From NCBI GenBank assembly GCA_902792005.1, contig CADAXW010000003.1, positions 62,001 through 126,000 of the forward strand: a stretch of 64,000 nt of DNA, in the 5' to 3' direction. Origin of the DNA: an uncultured Lachnospiraceae bacterium (GTDB taxonomy: Bacteria; Bacillota; Clostridia; Lachnospirales; Lachnospiraceae). A model generated the notes under the pieces. That model saw nothing but the letters and a program-made list of their open reading frames with translations, did no database searches and had not been told where the DNA came from. Of this stretch, positions 15,826-24,522 are shown piece by piece; the stretch's first letter is position 1, and each line of letters opens with the position of its first letter. The translations under genes and the position numbers were made by a program.

Positions 15826-17941
15826 TATCTTTAAACGTGAACTTCGTTCCGCCCTCTGCAGTGTCATCGGTTTTCTGTATCTGGCGGCATCTCTGTTCTT
15901 CTTTGGGATATATTTTTATGTTATGAACCTGTACCAGGGCATGGCCCACGTGAACTATGCTTTTGCATCGGTGGTATATCTGTTCTCCATTACCATACCG
16001 ATCCTGACCATGCGGGGCTTTGCGCAGGAATTTCGGGACAAGACGGACCAGCTGCTGTTTACGGCGCCGATCTCTCTTCCGAAGATCGTTCTCGGAAAGT
16101 ATCTGGCGATGCTTACGCTGTTTCTCCTTCCTGTGGTGGTTGCGGCGTTCTTCCCGCTGATCCTGACCGGTTACGGGGATGTGGCGCTGGCGGAAGCATA
16201 TACCACGCTGTTTGCCTATATCCTGTATGGTATGGCAGCCATAGCCATTGGGCTGTTTCTGTCATCTCTCACCAACAATGTAGTCATTGCTGCGGTCTCT
16301 ACCGCGGTTGTGCTTTTCGTGGTTTATACCATGGGAGGTTTCGGTGAACTCCTGGGGGTACCGATCCTTCAGAAGATCCTTGGAGCCTTTCATTTCCAGG
16401 CCCGGTTCCTTACCATGGAAACAGGTGTGATATCCCTTCGGTCCGTGATCTATTTCCTCACGGCTGCCGGGGCGTTCCTGATCTTCACCGTGCTGCGTCT
16501 GCAGAGATATCAGGGCGGAAGAGGAGGGAATCCGAAGCTCCGAACAAAGCGGCTGGTGTGGCTGCTTGCCACGATCCTGATCACGGTGGGAGTCAATGTG
16601 GGGGCAGAGCTCCTTCCGGACCGTATGATGGAATTTGACGTCACCATGAAGGAGTTTCATCTCCTGACGGAAGATACGAAGGAATTCCTGGATGCGCTGG
16701 ATAAGGATGTGGTGATCTATGTCTTTAAAAAGCAGTCGGATACGGACGGAAATGAAGCGAAAATGCTGAAGAACTACGCTGAATATAACCATGTCAGCGT
16801 GGAATATGTGGATCCCGCGGTTTCTCCCAGGTTCCCCATGAAGTATACAAGTGCCGGCCTGACGGAGGGCAGTATTGTTGTAACCCGCGGTGAGGTGTTC
16901 CGGATCATTTCCTATGAGAGCATGTATACCTATTCCGATGCGGAAATGGCAAACTATGGCGCGTCGCCCGACGGCTTCGATCTGGAGGGGCTTCTGACCA
17001 GCGCCATCGATTATGTGACCACGGATAACCTGCCCAAGGTTTATGAGCTGTCCGGTCACGGAGAACTGCTCCTGGCAGGTGAGTTTAAGACCGCTCTGGA
17101 GCGCGAAAATGTAGTCCTTCAGGAGATCCAGCTGGTGAGTGCCAAGAGTATCCCCCTGGATGCGGACTGCGTGCTGATCCTCGCTCCGGCCCAGGATTAC
17201 AGCGAGGCAGAGATAAATGCACTGAAGAATTATATGGATCAGGGTGGACATCTCTATGTGCTGCTCCAGTGGACGGAGAAGCAGGAAACACATCTCCATG
17301 ATTTCCTTGCAGAGTACGGAGTTGAGGTTTGCCATGGGGTTGTTTCAGAGGAAAATGCAGATGTGTATTTCCAGCAGCCCTATTATCTGATCCCGGAGAT
17401 CCGGGAAACCACAGTGACAGAGAAGCTTGCCGGGAATCTGGCACTGTCTGCCGTGACCGTGGGACTGAAGTCCTCGGATCCTCTGGTGGAAGCCATCATA
17501 AAGACCACGGAGAAAGCCTTCCTTAAGACCAATCCTCACGAGGCCAAGGGCCCGGAAATGGAAGAGGGCGATATTCAGGGTGAATACCTGCTGGGTGTAT
17601 ATAAGCAGTGGGAAGCCGATGTAACGCCGGAAGGCGGTGCCGAGGGAGGCGCGAAGGTTACAAGAGAAAGCCGTCTTGCGGTTTTCGGATCACCCTACAT
17701 GACGCAGGATGCGATCGATGATTATATCTCGGGAATGAACAAGAAACTGTTCTCCACGATCATGAGTCAAATGATCAGCCGTCCACAGCTGATCTCGATC
17801 CCAGTGAAGCAGTACAGCCAGGAATATGTGGTCGTACCGGAATCGGACGCTACATTTTTCGGAGTGATCCTGTCCGGCGTAGTACCCGGAGTCCTGCTGC
17901 TGGTGGGAGTTGTAGTATGGGCGCTGCGAAGAAGGCGGTGA
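15818..17941 (+). CDS. Fused ABC-2 permease and GldG-like auxiliary protein
   Basis: The 707-residue product starts with an ABC-2 permease domain of six helices (about 1-230), then a helix (about 245-270), a large extracytoplasmic GldG-type domain (about 275-670; VYELSGHGELLLAGEF is the family signature area) and a last C-terminal helix (about 680-703). It thus joins GldF and GldG, which are separate proteins in Bacteroidetes. The start lies within the end of the ATPase gene behind GAGGAGGACGA. The exported or mechanically moved substrate is unknown. It is followed by the second 78-bp palindromic repeat. Confidence 0.85.
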   Translation: MISIFKRELRSALCSVIGFLYLAASLFFFGIYFYVMNLYQGMAHVNYAFASVVYLFSITIPILTMRGFAQEFRDKTDQLLFTAPISLPKIVLGKYLAMLTLFLLPVVVAAFFPLILTGYGDVALAEAYTTLFAYILYGMAAIAIGLFLSSLTNNVVIAAVSTAVVLFVVYTMGGFGELLGVPILQKILGAFHFQARFLTMETGVISLRSVIYFLTAAGAFLIFTVLRLQRYQGGRGGNPKLRTKRLVWLLATILITVGVNVGAELLPDRMMEFDVTMKEFHLLTEDTKEFLDALDKDVVIYVFKKQSDTDGNEAKMLKNYAEYNHVSVEYVDPAVSPRFPMKYTSAGLTEGSIVVTRGEVFRIISYESMYTYSDAEMANYGASPDGFDLEGLLTSAIDYVTTDNLPKVYELSGHGELLLAGEFKTALERENVVLQEIQLVSAKSIPLDADCVLILAPAQDYSEAEINALKNYMDQGGHLYVLLQWTEKQETHLHDFLAEYGVEVCHGVVSEENADVYFQQPYYLIPEIRETTVTEKLAGNLALSAVTVGLKSSDPLVEAIIKTTEKAFLKTNPHEAKGPEMEEGDIQGEYLLGVYKQWEADVTPEGGAEGGAKVTRESRLAVFGSPYMTQDAIDDYISGMNKKLFSTIMSQMISRPQLISIPVKQYSQEYVVVPESDATFFGVILSGVVPGVLLLVGVVVWALRRRR

Positions 17942-17955
17942 AGAAATTGAGCCCT

Positions 17956-18033
17956 GCGTGACAAAGGGGACTGTCCCCATTGTCACGTTTTCCCAGGAAA
18001 ACGTGACAAGCGGGACAGTCCCCTTTGTCACGC
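17956..18033. repeat. 78-bp palindromic repeat, copy 2
   Basis: Same length and orientation as the copy at 1796. Of six differences, four form two compensatory pairs: the second base pair T-A becomes C-G and the pair at positions 17/62 of the element changes from A-T to T-A. The other two are at the central CCCGGG (now CCCAGG) and in the internal mismatch. It again separates two convergent genes. Confidence 0.9.
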
Positions 18034-18055
18034 CAGCGCGGCTCATTTGTCACAT

Positions 18056-19309
18056 TTATTGATATTTTTTCAGGAGGATACTTGCGTTTTGTCCTCCGAA
18101 ACCGAAGGCGTTGCACATGGCCACATTTACGGGTGTCTTTCTGGCTTCGTTGGGTACGAAGTCCAGGTCGCATTCCGGATCCGGTGTGGTCTGGTTGATG
18201 GTGGGAGGAAGGATGTCCTCCTCCAGTGCCTTGATGCAGGCAATGGTCTCAACCGTTCCGCCGGCGCCCATCAGATGTCCTGTGGAGGACTTGGTGGAGG
18301 ATACGGCCAGCTTGTATGCGTGATCACCGAACAGTGATTTGATGGCGCCTACCTCGATGATGTCGCCCTTGGGAGTGGAGGTTCCGTGTGCGTTGATGTA
18401 ATCCACCGCTGTGAGGGGAAGTCCTGCAACCTCCAGAGACTGCTTCATGCAGAAGATGGCTGCGATCCCTTCCGGATGGGGGCTGGTTACGTGGTATCCG
18501 TCAGTGCTGTTTGCGTATCCTGCAACGGAGCAGCGGATACGTGCGTCACGCTTCAGAGCGGATTCTTCTTTCTCAATGATCACGGCTCCGCCGCCTTCTG
18601 CCATAACGAATCCGTCACGGTTCAGATCGAAGGGACGGCTGGCATGCTCCGGATCCTCATTGTTTCTTGACAGTGCATGGATGGAGGAGAGACCGAGGAT
18701 CGTGAGGGGAGAGGTTGCAGCCTCTGCTCCGACACAGATCACTGCGTCAGCCATATCCTGCTCGATCAGCATGATTCCGGTGGTGATGGCATCAATACCG
18801 GAGGAGCATGCGGTGGAAACTGTAAGGCTGGGACCCTTCAGTCCTTTGGAGATGGCGATCTGGGCAGCTGCGATATTTCCGATGATCCGTGTGATGAAAC
18901 GGGGGTTCACTCTGGAAGCGGATCCCGTGCTGAATTTATCCTGAGTTGCAGCGATATCGATGATCCCGGAGAAGACGGTGCCGAGTACGATACCGATCCT
19001 TTCCTTGGGAAGCGGAAGATTTCCATTTTCATCTTCTGTAAAACCGGCATCCTCCATGGCCTCGGCAGCTGCGGCATAACCGAACTGCATGAAGAGCTCC
19101 ATTTCCTTTACCTGCTTCTTTGTCATGAAGTCCTCCGGATTGAAGTCCTTCACTTCTCCGGCAAAGGTCACAGGAAGGTCTGTGGCATCAAAGCGTGAGA
19201 TGGGAGCGATACCGGACTTTCCGCTGATCAGATTCTCCCAGTAGTTCTTTACACCGACGCCAAGCGGTGTCACTGCGCCGATTCCAGTTACAACAATGTT
19301 GTTTTTCAT
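18056..19309 (-). CDS. fabF: Beta-ketoacyl-ACP synthase II, paralogue in the acyl-ligase operon
   Basis: This 417-residue condensing enzyme extends acyl-ACP with malonyl-ACP. The catalytic triad is complete: Cys168 in STACSSG, His in NAHGTSTPKGD and His in KSSTGHLMGAGG. It overlaps the stop of the upstream acyl-ligase gene by four bases, so the two are co-translated. A second fabF lies in the main fab operon transcribed away from this one; the two differ clearly in sequence, for example TACSSGID here and TACASGNN there. The pairing suggests a special role, perhaps extension of acyl units supplied by the ligase, which is inference. Confidence 0.93.
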   Translation of the reverse strand: MKNNIVVTGIGAVTPLGVGVKNYWENLISGKSGIAPISRFDATDLPVTFAGEVKDFNPEDFMTKKQVKEMELFMQFGYAAAAEAMEDAGFTEDENGNLPLPKERIGIVLGTVFSGIIDIAATQDKFSTGSASRVNPRFITRIIGNIAAAQIAISKGLKGPSLTVSTACSSGIDAITTGIMLIEQDMADAVICVGAEAATSPLTILGLSSIHALSRNNEDPEHASRPFDLNRDGFVMAEGGGAVIIEKEESALKRDARIRCSVAGYANSTDGYHVTSPHPEGIAAIFCMKQSLEVAGLPLTAVDYINAHGTSTPKGDIIEVGAIKSLFGDHAYKLAVSSTKSSTGHLMGAGGTVETIACIKALEEDILPPTINQTTPDPECDLDFVPNEARKTPVNVAMCNAFGFGGQNASILLKKYQ

Positions 19310-20994
19310 GATTTTGTTCCTTTATCCCAATCCTTTTCTTTAATCTCTGTCCGGCGGACTTTGCCGCTGGAGGTTTTTGGCAGCGCCGATACGAATTCAA
19401 TGGTCTTCGGTCGTTTGTAGGAAGCAAGAGAACCGCGAAGATACTTCATGATCTCTTTCTTCAGGGCTTCCGAAGCCTCAATGCCGTCCGCGAGCACGAT
19501 GGAGGCCTTGATGGCCTGGCCGCGGAGCGCATCCGGAATACTGGTGGCTGCACACTCCAGCACATAGGGCAGACGCATGATCTCGTTCTCAATCTCAAAG
19601 GGTCCTACCCGGTAGCCGGCAGACTTGATGATATCATCAACCCGACCAACATACCACAAATATCCGTCTTTGTCCATATATGCCGTATCACCTGTGTGAT
19701 AAAAACCATCATGCCATACTTCTTTTGTTTTTGTTTCATCCTGGAAATATCCCAGGAAAAGGCCGTTTGGTACTGCCTTGGAGGTGGCAACGCAGATCTC
19801 TCCGATCTCATCGGTCCTGCACTCGGAGCCGTCCGGCTTCAGAACGTGGACGTCATACTGCGGGCTTGGCTTTCCCATGGAGCCGGGCCTGGGCTCGGTG
19901 CCCTCCAGTGTTCCGATGAGGAGCGTGGTCTCTGTCTGACCGAAGCCCTCCTTGATGGGAAGACCGGTGGCCTTCAGGAACCTCCGGTAGATCTCCGGGT
20001 TCAGGGCTTCGCCGGCAGTCGTTACATTTGTAAGACTGGACAGATCATAATGAGACAGATCCACGTGCACCAGGAACCGATATACGGTGGGAGGTGCGCA
20101 GAAGGTTTTGATCTTGTACTTTTCGATCATATTTAAGATTTCTTTTGCGTAGAAATCGGCATAGTCATAGGTGAAGACCGCTGCTTCGCAGAGCCACTGG
20201 CCGTACAGCTTGCCCCAGAGGGCTTTTCCCCAGCCGGTATCACTGATGGTGAAGTGCAGGCCGTTTTCCTTGATCCCGTGCCAGTAGCGCGCGGTGATGT
20301 AGTGCCCCAGGGGGTACTTGTAGCTGTGGCTTGCCATCTTCGGATAGGATGTGGTTCCGGAGGTGAAGAACATCAGCATGGGATCGTCTCCGCCGGGTGC
20401 ATCCTCTCCGCGCTCAAAAATGGGAGAGAAGTATTTCACGGAGCGGTTGTAGGATTCCCAGCCGGGCTTCTGTCCGTTTACGATGATCTTTGCCTTCAGC
20501 TGATCATAGCTTCGGGCAGCCTTATCGATCTCGTCCGTGATGCCGCCGTCACCGGAAGCAACGACAGCACTGATCTTTCCTGCCTTAAACCGATATTCAA
20601 AATCTTTTCTGTTCAGAAGGAAGGAAGCGGGTACGGCGATGGCCCCTATCTTATGAAGGGCGAGGATCAGAAACCAGAACTGATAGTGACGCTTCACGAT
20701 CAGCATGACACGGTCGCCCCGTTTGATCCCGAGATAGGAAAGATAGTTTGCGGTCTGGTTGCTGTACTTCATCATATCACCGAAGGTGATCCGTCGTTCT
20801 TTTCCTACTTTTGATATATGAAGCATTGCAAGCTTTTCCGGTTTTGATTTTGCAATCTCGTCAACGATGTCAAATGCAAAATTAAAATGTTCCGCATCAT
20901 GAAAACCGATACCGCTGAGGGAACCGGTTTCATCCTTGGATGTGCTTATATATCGGCCGGCTATGCCGGATTCCGGTATAAGTTCCTGATTCAT
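19306..20994 (-). CDS. Medium-chain acyl-CoA synthetase-like AMP-forming ligase
   Basis: The 562-residue protein is an adenylate-forming ligase: FFTSGTTSYPKMA (phosphate loop), GFGQTETT, YHTGD, the hinge region YVGRVDDIIKSAGYRVGPFE and the C-terminal catalytic Lys in SSGKVRRTE. The segment SDTGWGKALWGKLYGQW resembles ACSM/MACS medium-chain enzymes more than acetyl-CoA synthetase. It would activate a free carboxylic acid to an acyl-CoA, or possibly acyl-ACP. AAAAAGGAG precedes the ATG. It forms an operon with fabF and is divergent from acpP, which points to use of external or salvaged acids in lipid synthesis. The substrate is not determined. Confidence 0.88.
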   Translation of the reverse strand: MNQELIPESGIAGRYISTSKDETGSLSGIGFHDAEHFNFAFDIVDEIAKSKPEKLAMLHISKVGKERRITFGDMMKYSNQTANYLSYLGIKRGDRVMLIVKRHYQFWFLILALHKIGAIAVPASFLLNRKDFEYRFKAGKISAVVASGDGGITDEIDKAARSYDQLKAKIIVNGQKPGWESYNRSVKYFSPIFERGEDAPGGDDPMLMFFTSGTTSYPKMASHSYKYPLGHYITARYWHGIKENGLHFTISDTGWGKALWGKLYGQWLCEAAVFTYDYADFYAKEILNMIEKYKIKTFCAPPTVYRFLVHVDLSHYDLSSLTNVTTAGEALNPEIYRRFLKATGLPIKEGFGQTETTLLIGTLEGTEPRPGSMGKPSPQYDVHVLKPDGSECRTDEIGEICVATSKAVPNGLFLGYFQDETKTKEVWHDGFYHTGDTAYMDKDGYLWYVGRVDDIIKSAGYRVGPFEIENEIMRLPYVLECAATSIPDALRGQAIKASIVLADGIEASEALKKEIMKYLRGSLASYKRPKTIEFVSALPKTSSGKVRRTEIKEKDWDKGTKS

Positions 20995-21029
20995 TCGATG
21001 CTCCTTTTTATAGTTTGTAACAAGCTGTC

Positions 21030-21050
21030 ATGTAGTTTTAAAAACTACAT
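21030..21050. promoter_or_regulatory. Perfect palindrome downstream of the acyl-ligase promoter
   Basis: ATGTAGTTTT, a single central A, then AAAACTACAT: a perfect 10-bp inverted repeat just downstream of the minus-strand -10 element. It shares TAGTT...AACTA with the palindrome at the acpP promoter. Likely an operator. Confidence 0.7.
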
Positions 21051-21066
21051 CATATATTCACATTCT

Positions 21067-21094
21067 ACTATATACATCGTACAGAGAATGTCAA
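21067..21094 (-). promoter_or_regulatory. Promoter of the acyl-ligase-fabF operon
   Basis: On the minus strand TTGACA and TATAGT are spaced by 16 bases, about 75 bases before the ligase start codon. Confidence 0.75.
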
Positions 21095-21185
21095 GAGAAA
21101 ATACCCGTTTCTACATGTAAATAATTCGTAACATTTTCGGAAAAAAGCGCACAAAACAATTTGATCATTTTGCATAATTTTTGTA

Positions 21186-21213
21186 TTGACAAGACGCAGA
21201 TCATGGTTATAAT
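21186..21213 (+). promoter_or_regulatory. Promoter of the acpP-fab operon
   Basis: Consensus TTGACA and TATAAT are spaced by 16 bases, about 70 bases before the acpP start. It is the strongest-looking promoter in the window, as expected for abundant acyl carrier protein. Confidence 0.88.
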
Positions 21214-21216
21214 GAG

Positions 21217-21240
21217 TTTAGTTAAAAAATTTTAACTAAA
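21217..21240. promoter_or_regulatory. Palindrome at the transcription start of the acpP-fab operon
   Basis: TTTAGTTAAAA, two A bases, then TTTTAACTAAA: a perfect 11-bp inverted repeat starting four bases after the -10 hexamer, so a bound protein would block transcription. The MarR-like gene at the end of this operon is the obvious candidate binder, by analogy with FabT of streptococci. Confidence 0.75.
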
Positions 21241-21285
21241 ACTTTTTAACAATTTTTACACGCGAAAAAGGAGAGGAAAAGAAAG

Positions 21286-21510
21286 ATGTTTGAGGAAATC
21301 AAAAGCGTAATCGTTGATACCCTTAGCTGTGATGAGGACAAGGTTGTACCTTCTGCTTCTCTGACAGATGATCTGGGTGCTGATTCTCTGGATGCCGTTG
21401 AACTTGGAATGGCTATCGAGGAAGCACTGGGAGTAACCATCGAGGACGAAGATCTTCCGAAGATCAAAACAGTTCAGGATCTGGTTGATTACGTAGAGTC
21501 TCACAAGTAA
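21286..21510 (+). CDS. acpP: Acyl carrier protein
   Basis: The 74-residue acidic protein carries growing acyl chains on a phosphopantetheine arm attached to Ser34 of the motif [10 protein letters not shown]. Length and charge are typical of type II fatty-acid-synthesis ACP. AAAGGAG lies upstream of the ATG. It is the first gene of the acpP-accD-accA-fabK-fabD-fabG-fabF-fabZ-marR unit and is separated from accD by a long hairpin that may lower expression of the rest relative to ACP. Confidence 0.97.
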   Translation: MFEEIKSVIVDTLSCDEDKVVPSASLTDDLGADSLDAVELGMAIEEALGVTIEDEDLPKIKTVQDLVDYVESHK

Positions 21511-21519
21511 TTCAATTAT

Positions 21520-21575
21520 ACAGTTTCGACGCGGGCAGTCTGCATGACTTTTGCAATCTGCTCGCGTCGAACTGT
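21520..21575 (+). other. Long mRNA hairpin between acpP and accD
   Basis: ACAGTTTCGACGCGGGCAG and CTGCTCGCGTCGAACTGT pair over 18 bases with one bulged T and one G-T wobble, leaving a 19-base loop. No T-run follows, so it is not a standard terminator. It may be a processing site or stability element that sets acpP above the downstream genes. Confidence 0.75.
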
Positions 21576-21608
21576 GTAAGGACACTTGTCAGCGAGGAGA
21601 CAGTAGAA

Positions 21609-22589
21609 ATGAAGTTTAATCTGAAAAAAATAAAGAAGCATAAAAAGCCTGATGTGGTGGAAACCGCACAGGCAATGGAAATAAAAACCGATGCAGCCCA
21701 GGAGGCAGGGAAACAGGAGCCTGCCATTGATATGCTGACGCTGCTTCGGGAAGCGACAGAGGAGCCGGAGGTGGCTGCGAAGAAGGGACCGGATCCCCAG
21801 GCTTCAGAGCTTTTTACCTGCTCGGCCTGCGGATACCAGCTGCTGATCAAGCAGATGCGCAAGGAGCTCTATATCTGTCCGAACTGTGGAAAGCATCATA
21901 AGATCTCTGCCCGCAGAAGAGTAAGGAACCTGGTGGATCCGGGAACCTTCCGGAAGCTGAAATGCAAGGTGGGAGATGTGAACCCGCTGAACTATCCGGA
22001 GTATGAAGATAAGATCGCAGCACTTCGGGAGAAGACCGGTATGGAAGAAGGACTTCTTGCCGGTGTCGGAGAGATCGAGGGACAGCGTGCCGTGATCGCG
22101 GTCATGGGAAGTGAGTTCCTGATGGGCAGCATGGGAATCGCTGTGGGCGAGAAGGTTACGAATGCCTTTGAGATCGCCGAGAAGCTGAAGCTTCCCATCA
22201 TTATCTTTACTGCCAGCGGCGGAGCCCGGATGCAGGAGGGGATCCTTTCCCTGATGCAGATGGCCAAGACCTCTGCGGCAGCGAAACATTTTAGTGAGAG
22301 CGGCGGACTGTATATCGCAGTTCAGACCCACCCCACAACAGGCGGTGTCAGTGCAAGCTTTGCGACACTCGCAGATATCACACTGGCTGAGCCCGACGCG
22401 TTGATCGGATTTGCCGGCCCCCGTGTCATCGAACAGACCATCGGCCAGAAGCTGCCGGAGGGCTTCCAGAGAGCGGAGTACCTGGAGGAGCACGGCTTCG
22501 TGGATGAGATCGTTAAGAGAAATGAGATGCGTGAGAAGCTGGCACAGATCCTGCGTCTGCATCAGAAGAAAAGGAGGCCGACATTATGA
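21609..22589 (+). CDS. accD: Acetyl-CoA carboxylase carboxyltransferase, beta subunit
   Basis: The protein forms half of the carboxyltransferase that moves CO2 from biotin to acetyl-CoA, making malonyl-CoA. A four-cysteine zinc ribbon is visible, CSAC ... CPNC (about residues 74-96), followed by the crotonase-fold domain with GGARMQEG. At 326 residues it has an extra N-terminal segment of about 70 residues, Lys/Glu/Ala-rich, before the zinc ribbon; most AccD proteins begin about 25 residues before it. The stop overlaps the accA start by four bases. The partners accB and accC are not in the window. Confidence 0.95.
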   Translation: MKFNLKKIKKHKKPDVVETAQAMEIKTDAAQEAGKQEPAIDMLTLLREATEEPEVAAKKGPDPQASELFTCSACGYQLLIKQMRKELYICPNCGKHHKISARRRVRNLVDPGTFRKLKCKVGDVNPLNYPEYEDKIAALREKTGMEEGLLAGVGEIEGQRAVIAVMGSEFLMGSMGIAVGEKVTNAFEIAEKLKLPIIIFTASGGARMQEGILSLMQMAKTSAAAKHFSESGGLYIAVQTHPTTGGVSASFATLADITLAEPDALIGFAGPRVIEQTIGQKLPEGFQRAEYLEEHGFVDEIVKRNEMREKLAQILRLHQKKRRPTL

Positions 22590-23509
22590 CCATCAGAGAG
22601 ATAGACGAGAGGATGACGGCCATCGAGGAGGAGCTGCGCGGAGACGTAACGCCGGCGCAGAGGAAGGCGCTGGACAGTGAATATGCTTCCCTCTGCAATG
22701 CCTGCAGGAATCTGACAGCTCACGATAATGTTTATCTTGCGCGTCACAGACGTCGTCCCAAGGTGGATGATTATATAAATGCGCTGTTTACGGATCTTTT
22801 TGTACAGCGGGGAGATCTGCTTTCAAAGGAGGATCAGAGTATCTTCGGAGGGATCGCCATGTTCCACGGGATTCCCGTTACGGTGCTGGGACACCGGAAG
22901 GGAAGAAACATCAATGAGAACATGCAGTACAACTTCGGTATGCCGGAGCCGGAGGGCTATCGTAAGGCACTCCGTATGATGAAGCAGGCAGAGAAGTTCG
23001 GACGCCCCATTATCACATTTATTGATACACCGGGTGCTTATCCGGGTCTTGAGGCGGAACAGCACGGACAGAGCAATGCCATTGCCATGAACCTGGCAGA
23101 GATGAGTGCCATTAAGACACCCATCATCTCCATCGTGACAGGAGAGGGAAGCTCCGGCGGAGCCCTTGCCATCGGCGTTGCCAATAAGGTATTCATGCTG
23201 GAGCATGCGGTTTATTCCGTTCTTTCACCGGAGGGATTTGCTTCCATTCTCTGGAAGGATTCCGGACGGGCAGCGGAGGCCTGCGACCTGATGAAGCTGA
23301 CAGCCCAGGATCTGTACGGGTTTGGCGTAATCGACGGCATCGTTCCGGAGCCGCCCTGCGGGATCCATCATGATCCGGATGTGGTTTATAAGACACTGGA
23401 CCGGATGATCGTAAAGGAATTCAATGCCATGAAGAGCATGTCCATGAACGAGATCGCCAAGGCCAGATATCAGAAGTTCCGGAATATCGATAAAATGGTT
23501 AGAAAATAA
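22586..23509 (+). CDS. accA: Acetyl-CoA carboxylase carboxyltransferase, alpha subunit
   Basis: The 307-residue subunit completes the carboxyltransferase with AccD. Diagnostic stretches are FGMPEPEGYRKALRMM, FIDTPGAYPG and GEGSSGGALAIGVAN, the last forming an oxyanion hole of the crotonase fold, plus VYSVLSPEGFASILW. Length is typical. The ATGA overlap with accD gives translational coupling and equal amounts of the two subunits. It is followed by fabK after 40 bases. Confidence 0.96.
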   Translation: MTIREIDERMTAIEEELRGDVTPAQRKALDSEYASLCNACRNLTAHDNVYLARHRRRPKVDDYINALFTDLFVQRGDLLSKEDQSIFGGIAMFHGIPVTVLGHRKGRNINENMQYNFGMPEPEGYRKALRMMKQAEKFGRPIITFIDTPGAYPGLEAEQHGQSNAIAMNLAEMSAIKTPIISIVTGEGSSGGALAIGVANKVFMLEHAVYSVLSPEGFASILWKDSGRAAEACDLMKLTAQDLYGFGVIDGIVPEPPCGIHHDPDVVYKTLDRMIVKEFNAMKSMSMNEIAKARYQKFRNIDKMVRK

Positions 23510-23549
23510 AGGATCGTATGGATCGTATATTTGATCAAGGAGAAAAAGG

Positions 23550-24488
23550 ATGAAAATGATCAATGAAATGTTTGGGATCAAGTATCCCATCATTCAGGGT
23601 GGAATGGCTAATATTGCAACGGGAAAGTTTGCGGCAGCGGTTTCCAATGCAGGTGCACTGGGACTCATCGCCTCCGGCGGTATGCCGGCAGAGGCACTGG
23701 AGAAGGAGATCTTCGACGCAAGACAGGCAACGGATAAGCCCTTTGGTGTCAATCTGATGCTGCTCAACCCGGATGCGGAGAATATCGCAGATCTTCTGGC
23801 AAGAGAGAAGATCCGTATCATTACCACAGGTGCAGGAACACCGGGTAAGTACATCGGAATGTGGAAGGAAGCGGGAGCAATGGTGATCCCGGTGGTTGCA
23901 AGCACGGCTCTGGCAAGAAAGGTTGAGAAGCAGGGCGTGGATGCCGTCATCGCCGAGGGCGGTGAAAGCGGCGGCCACGTGGGAGACATGACCACCATGG
24001 CACTGGTTCCTCAGGTGATCGACAGCGTGGAGATCCCGGTGATCGCAGCCGGCGGTATCGCTGACGGCAGACAGTTTGCAGCTGCACTTTGTCTTGGAGC
24101 TGCGGGAATCCAGATCGGAACCAGCCTTCTGGTAAGCGAGGAGTGCCCCATCCATGACAATTATAAGGCAGAGCTGATCAAGGCAAAGGATAACAGCACT
24201 ACTGTAACAGGCCGCAGCCTGAACGCTCCGGTGCGTATCATCAAGAACCCCATGGCAAGAGAGTATCTGAAGCTGGAGGCCCAGGCGGCTTCCCGTGATG
24301 AACTGGAGCAGATCACACTGGGCGGTCTTCGCAAGGCTGTCTTCGATGGTGATATGAAGAACGGCTCCGTTATGGCAGGGCAGGTATGCGGACAGCTGAA
24401 GGAGGTTCGTCCCCTGGCAGTGATCCTGGAGGAAATGTACCAGGGTGCGAAGGATGTGCTGGAGAAAACACGCGGCATTACATTTTAA
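23550..24488 (+). CDS. fabK: FMN-dependent enoyl-ACP reductase II
   Basis: The 312-residue flavoprotein reduces trans-2-enoyl-ACP in the last step of each elongation cycle. It belongs to the nitronate monooxygenase-like TIM-barrel family: PIIQGGMANIATG at the N-terminus, AEGGESGGHVGD and AAGGIADGRQFAAAL for FMN binding, and GTSLLVSEECPIH. The position between accA and fabD supports FabK over 2-nitropropane dioxygenase. No FabI is present in this locus. FabK enzymes are insensitive to triclosan, which is family knowledge. Confidence 0.93.
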   Translation: MKMINEMFGIKYPIIQGGMANIATGKFAAAVSNAGALGLIASGGMPAEALEKEIFDARQATDKPFGVNLMLLNPDAENIADLLAREKIRIITTGAGTPGKYIGMWKEAGAMVIPVVASTALARKVEKQGVDAVIAEGGESGGHVGDMTTMALVPQVIDSVEIPVIAAGGIADGRQFAAALCLGAAGIQIGTSLLVSEECPIHDNYKAELIKAKDNSTTVTGRSLNAPVRIIKNPMAREYLKLEAQAASRDELEQITLGGLRKAVFDGDMKNGSVMAGQVCGQLKEVRPLAVILEEMYQGAKDVLEKTRGITF

Positions 24489-24522
24489 TTAAGCAGCCGT
24501 TTCGGAGGAAGGAACAGATCAA

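Noticed and set aside
20995..21285. Hidden small gene in the divergent region
   Set aside because: The region is A/T-rich with two promoters and two palindromes; short open frames have no ribosome binding site.
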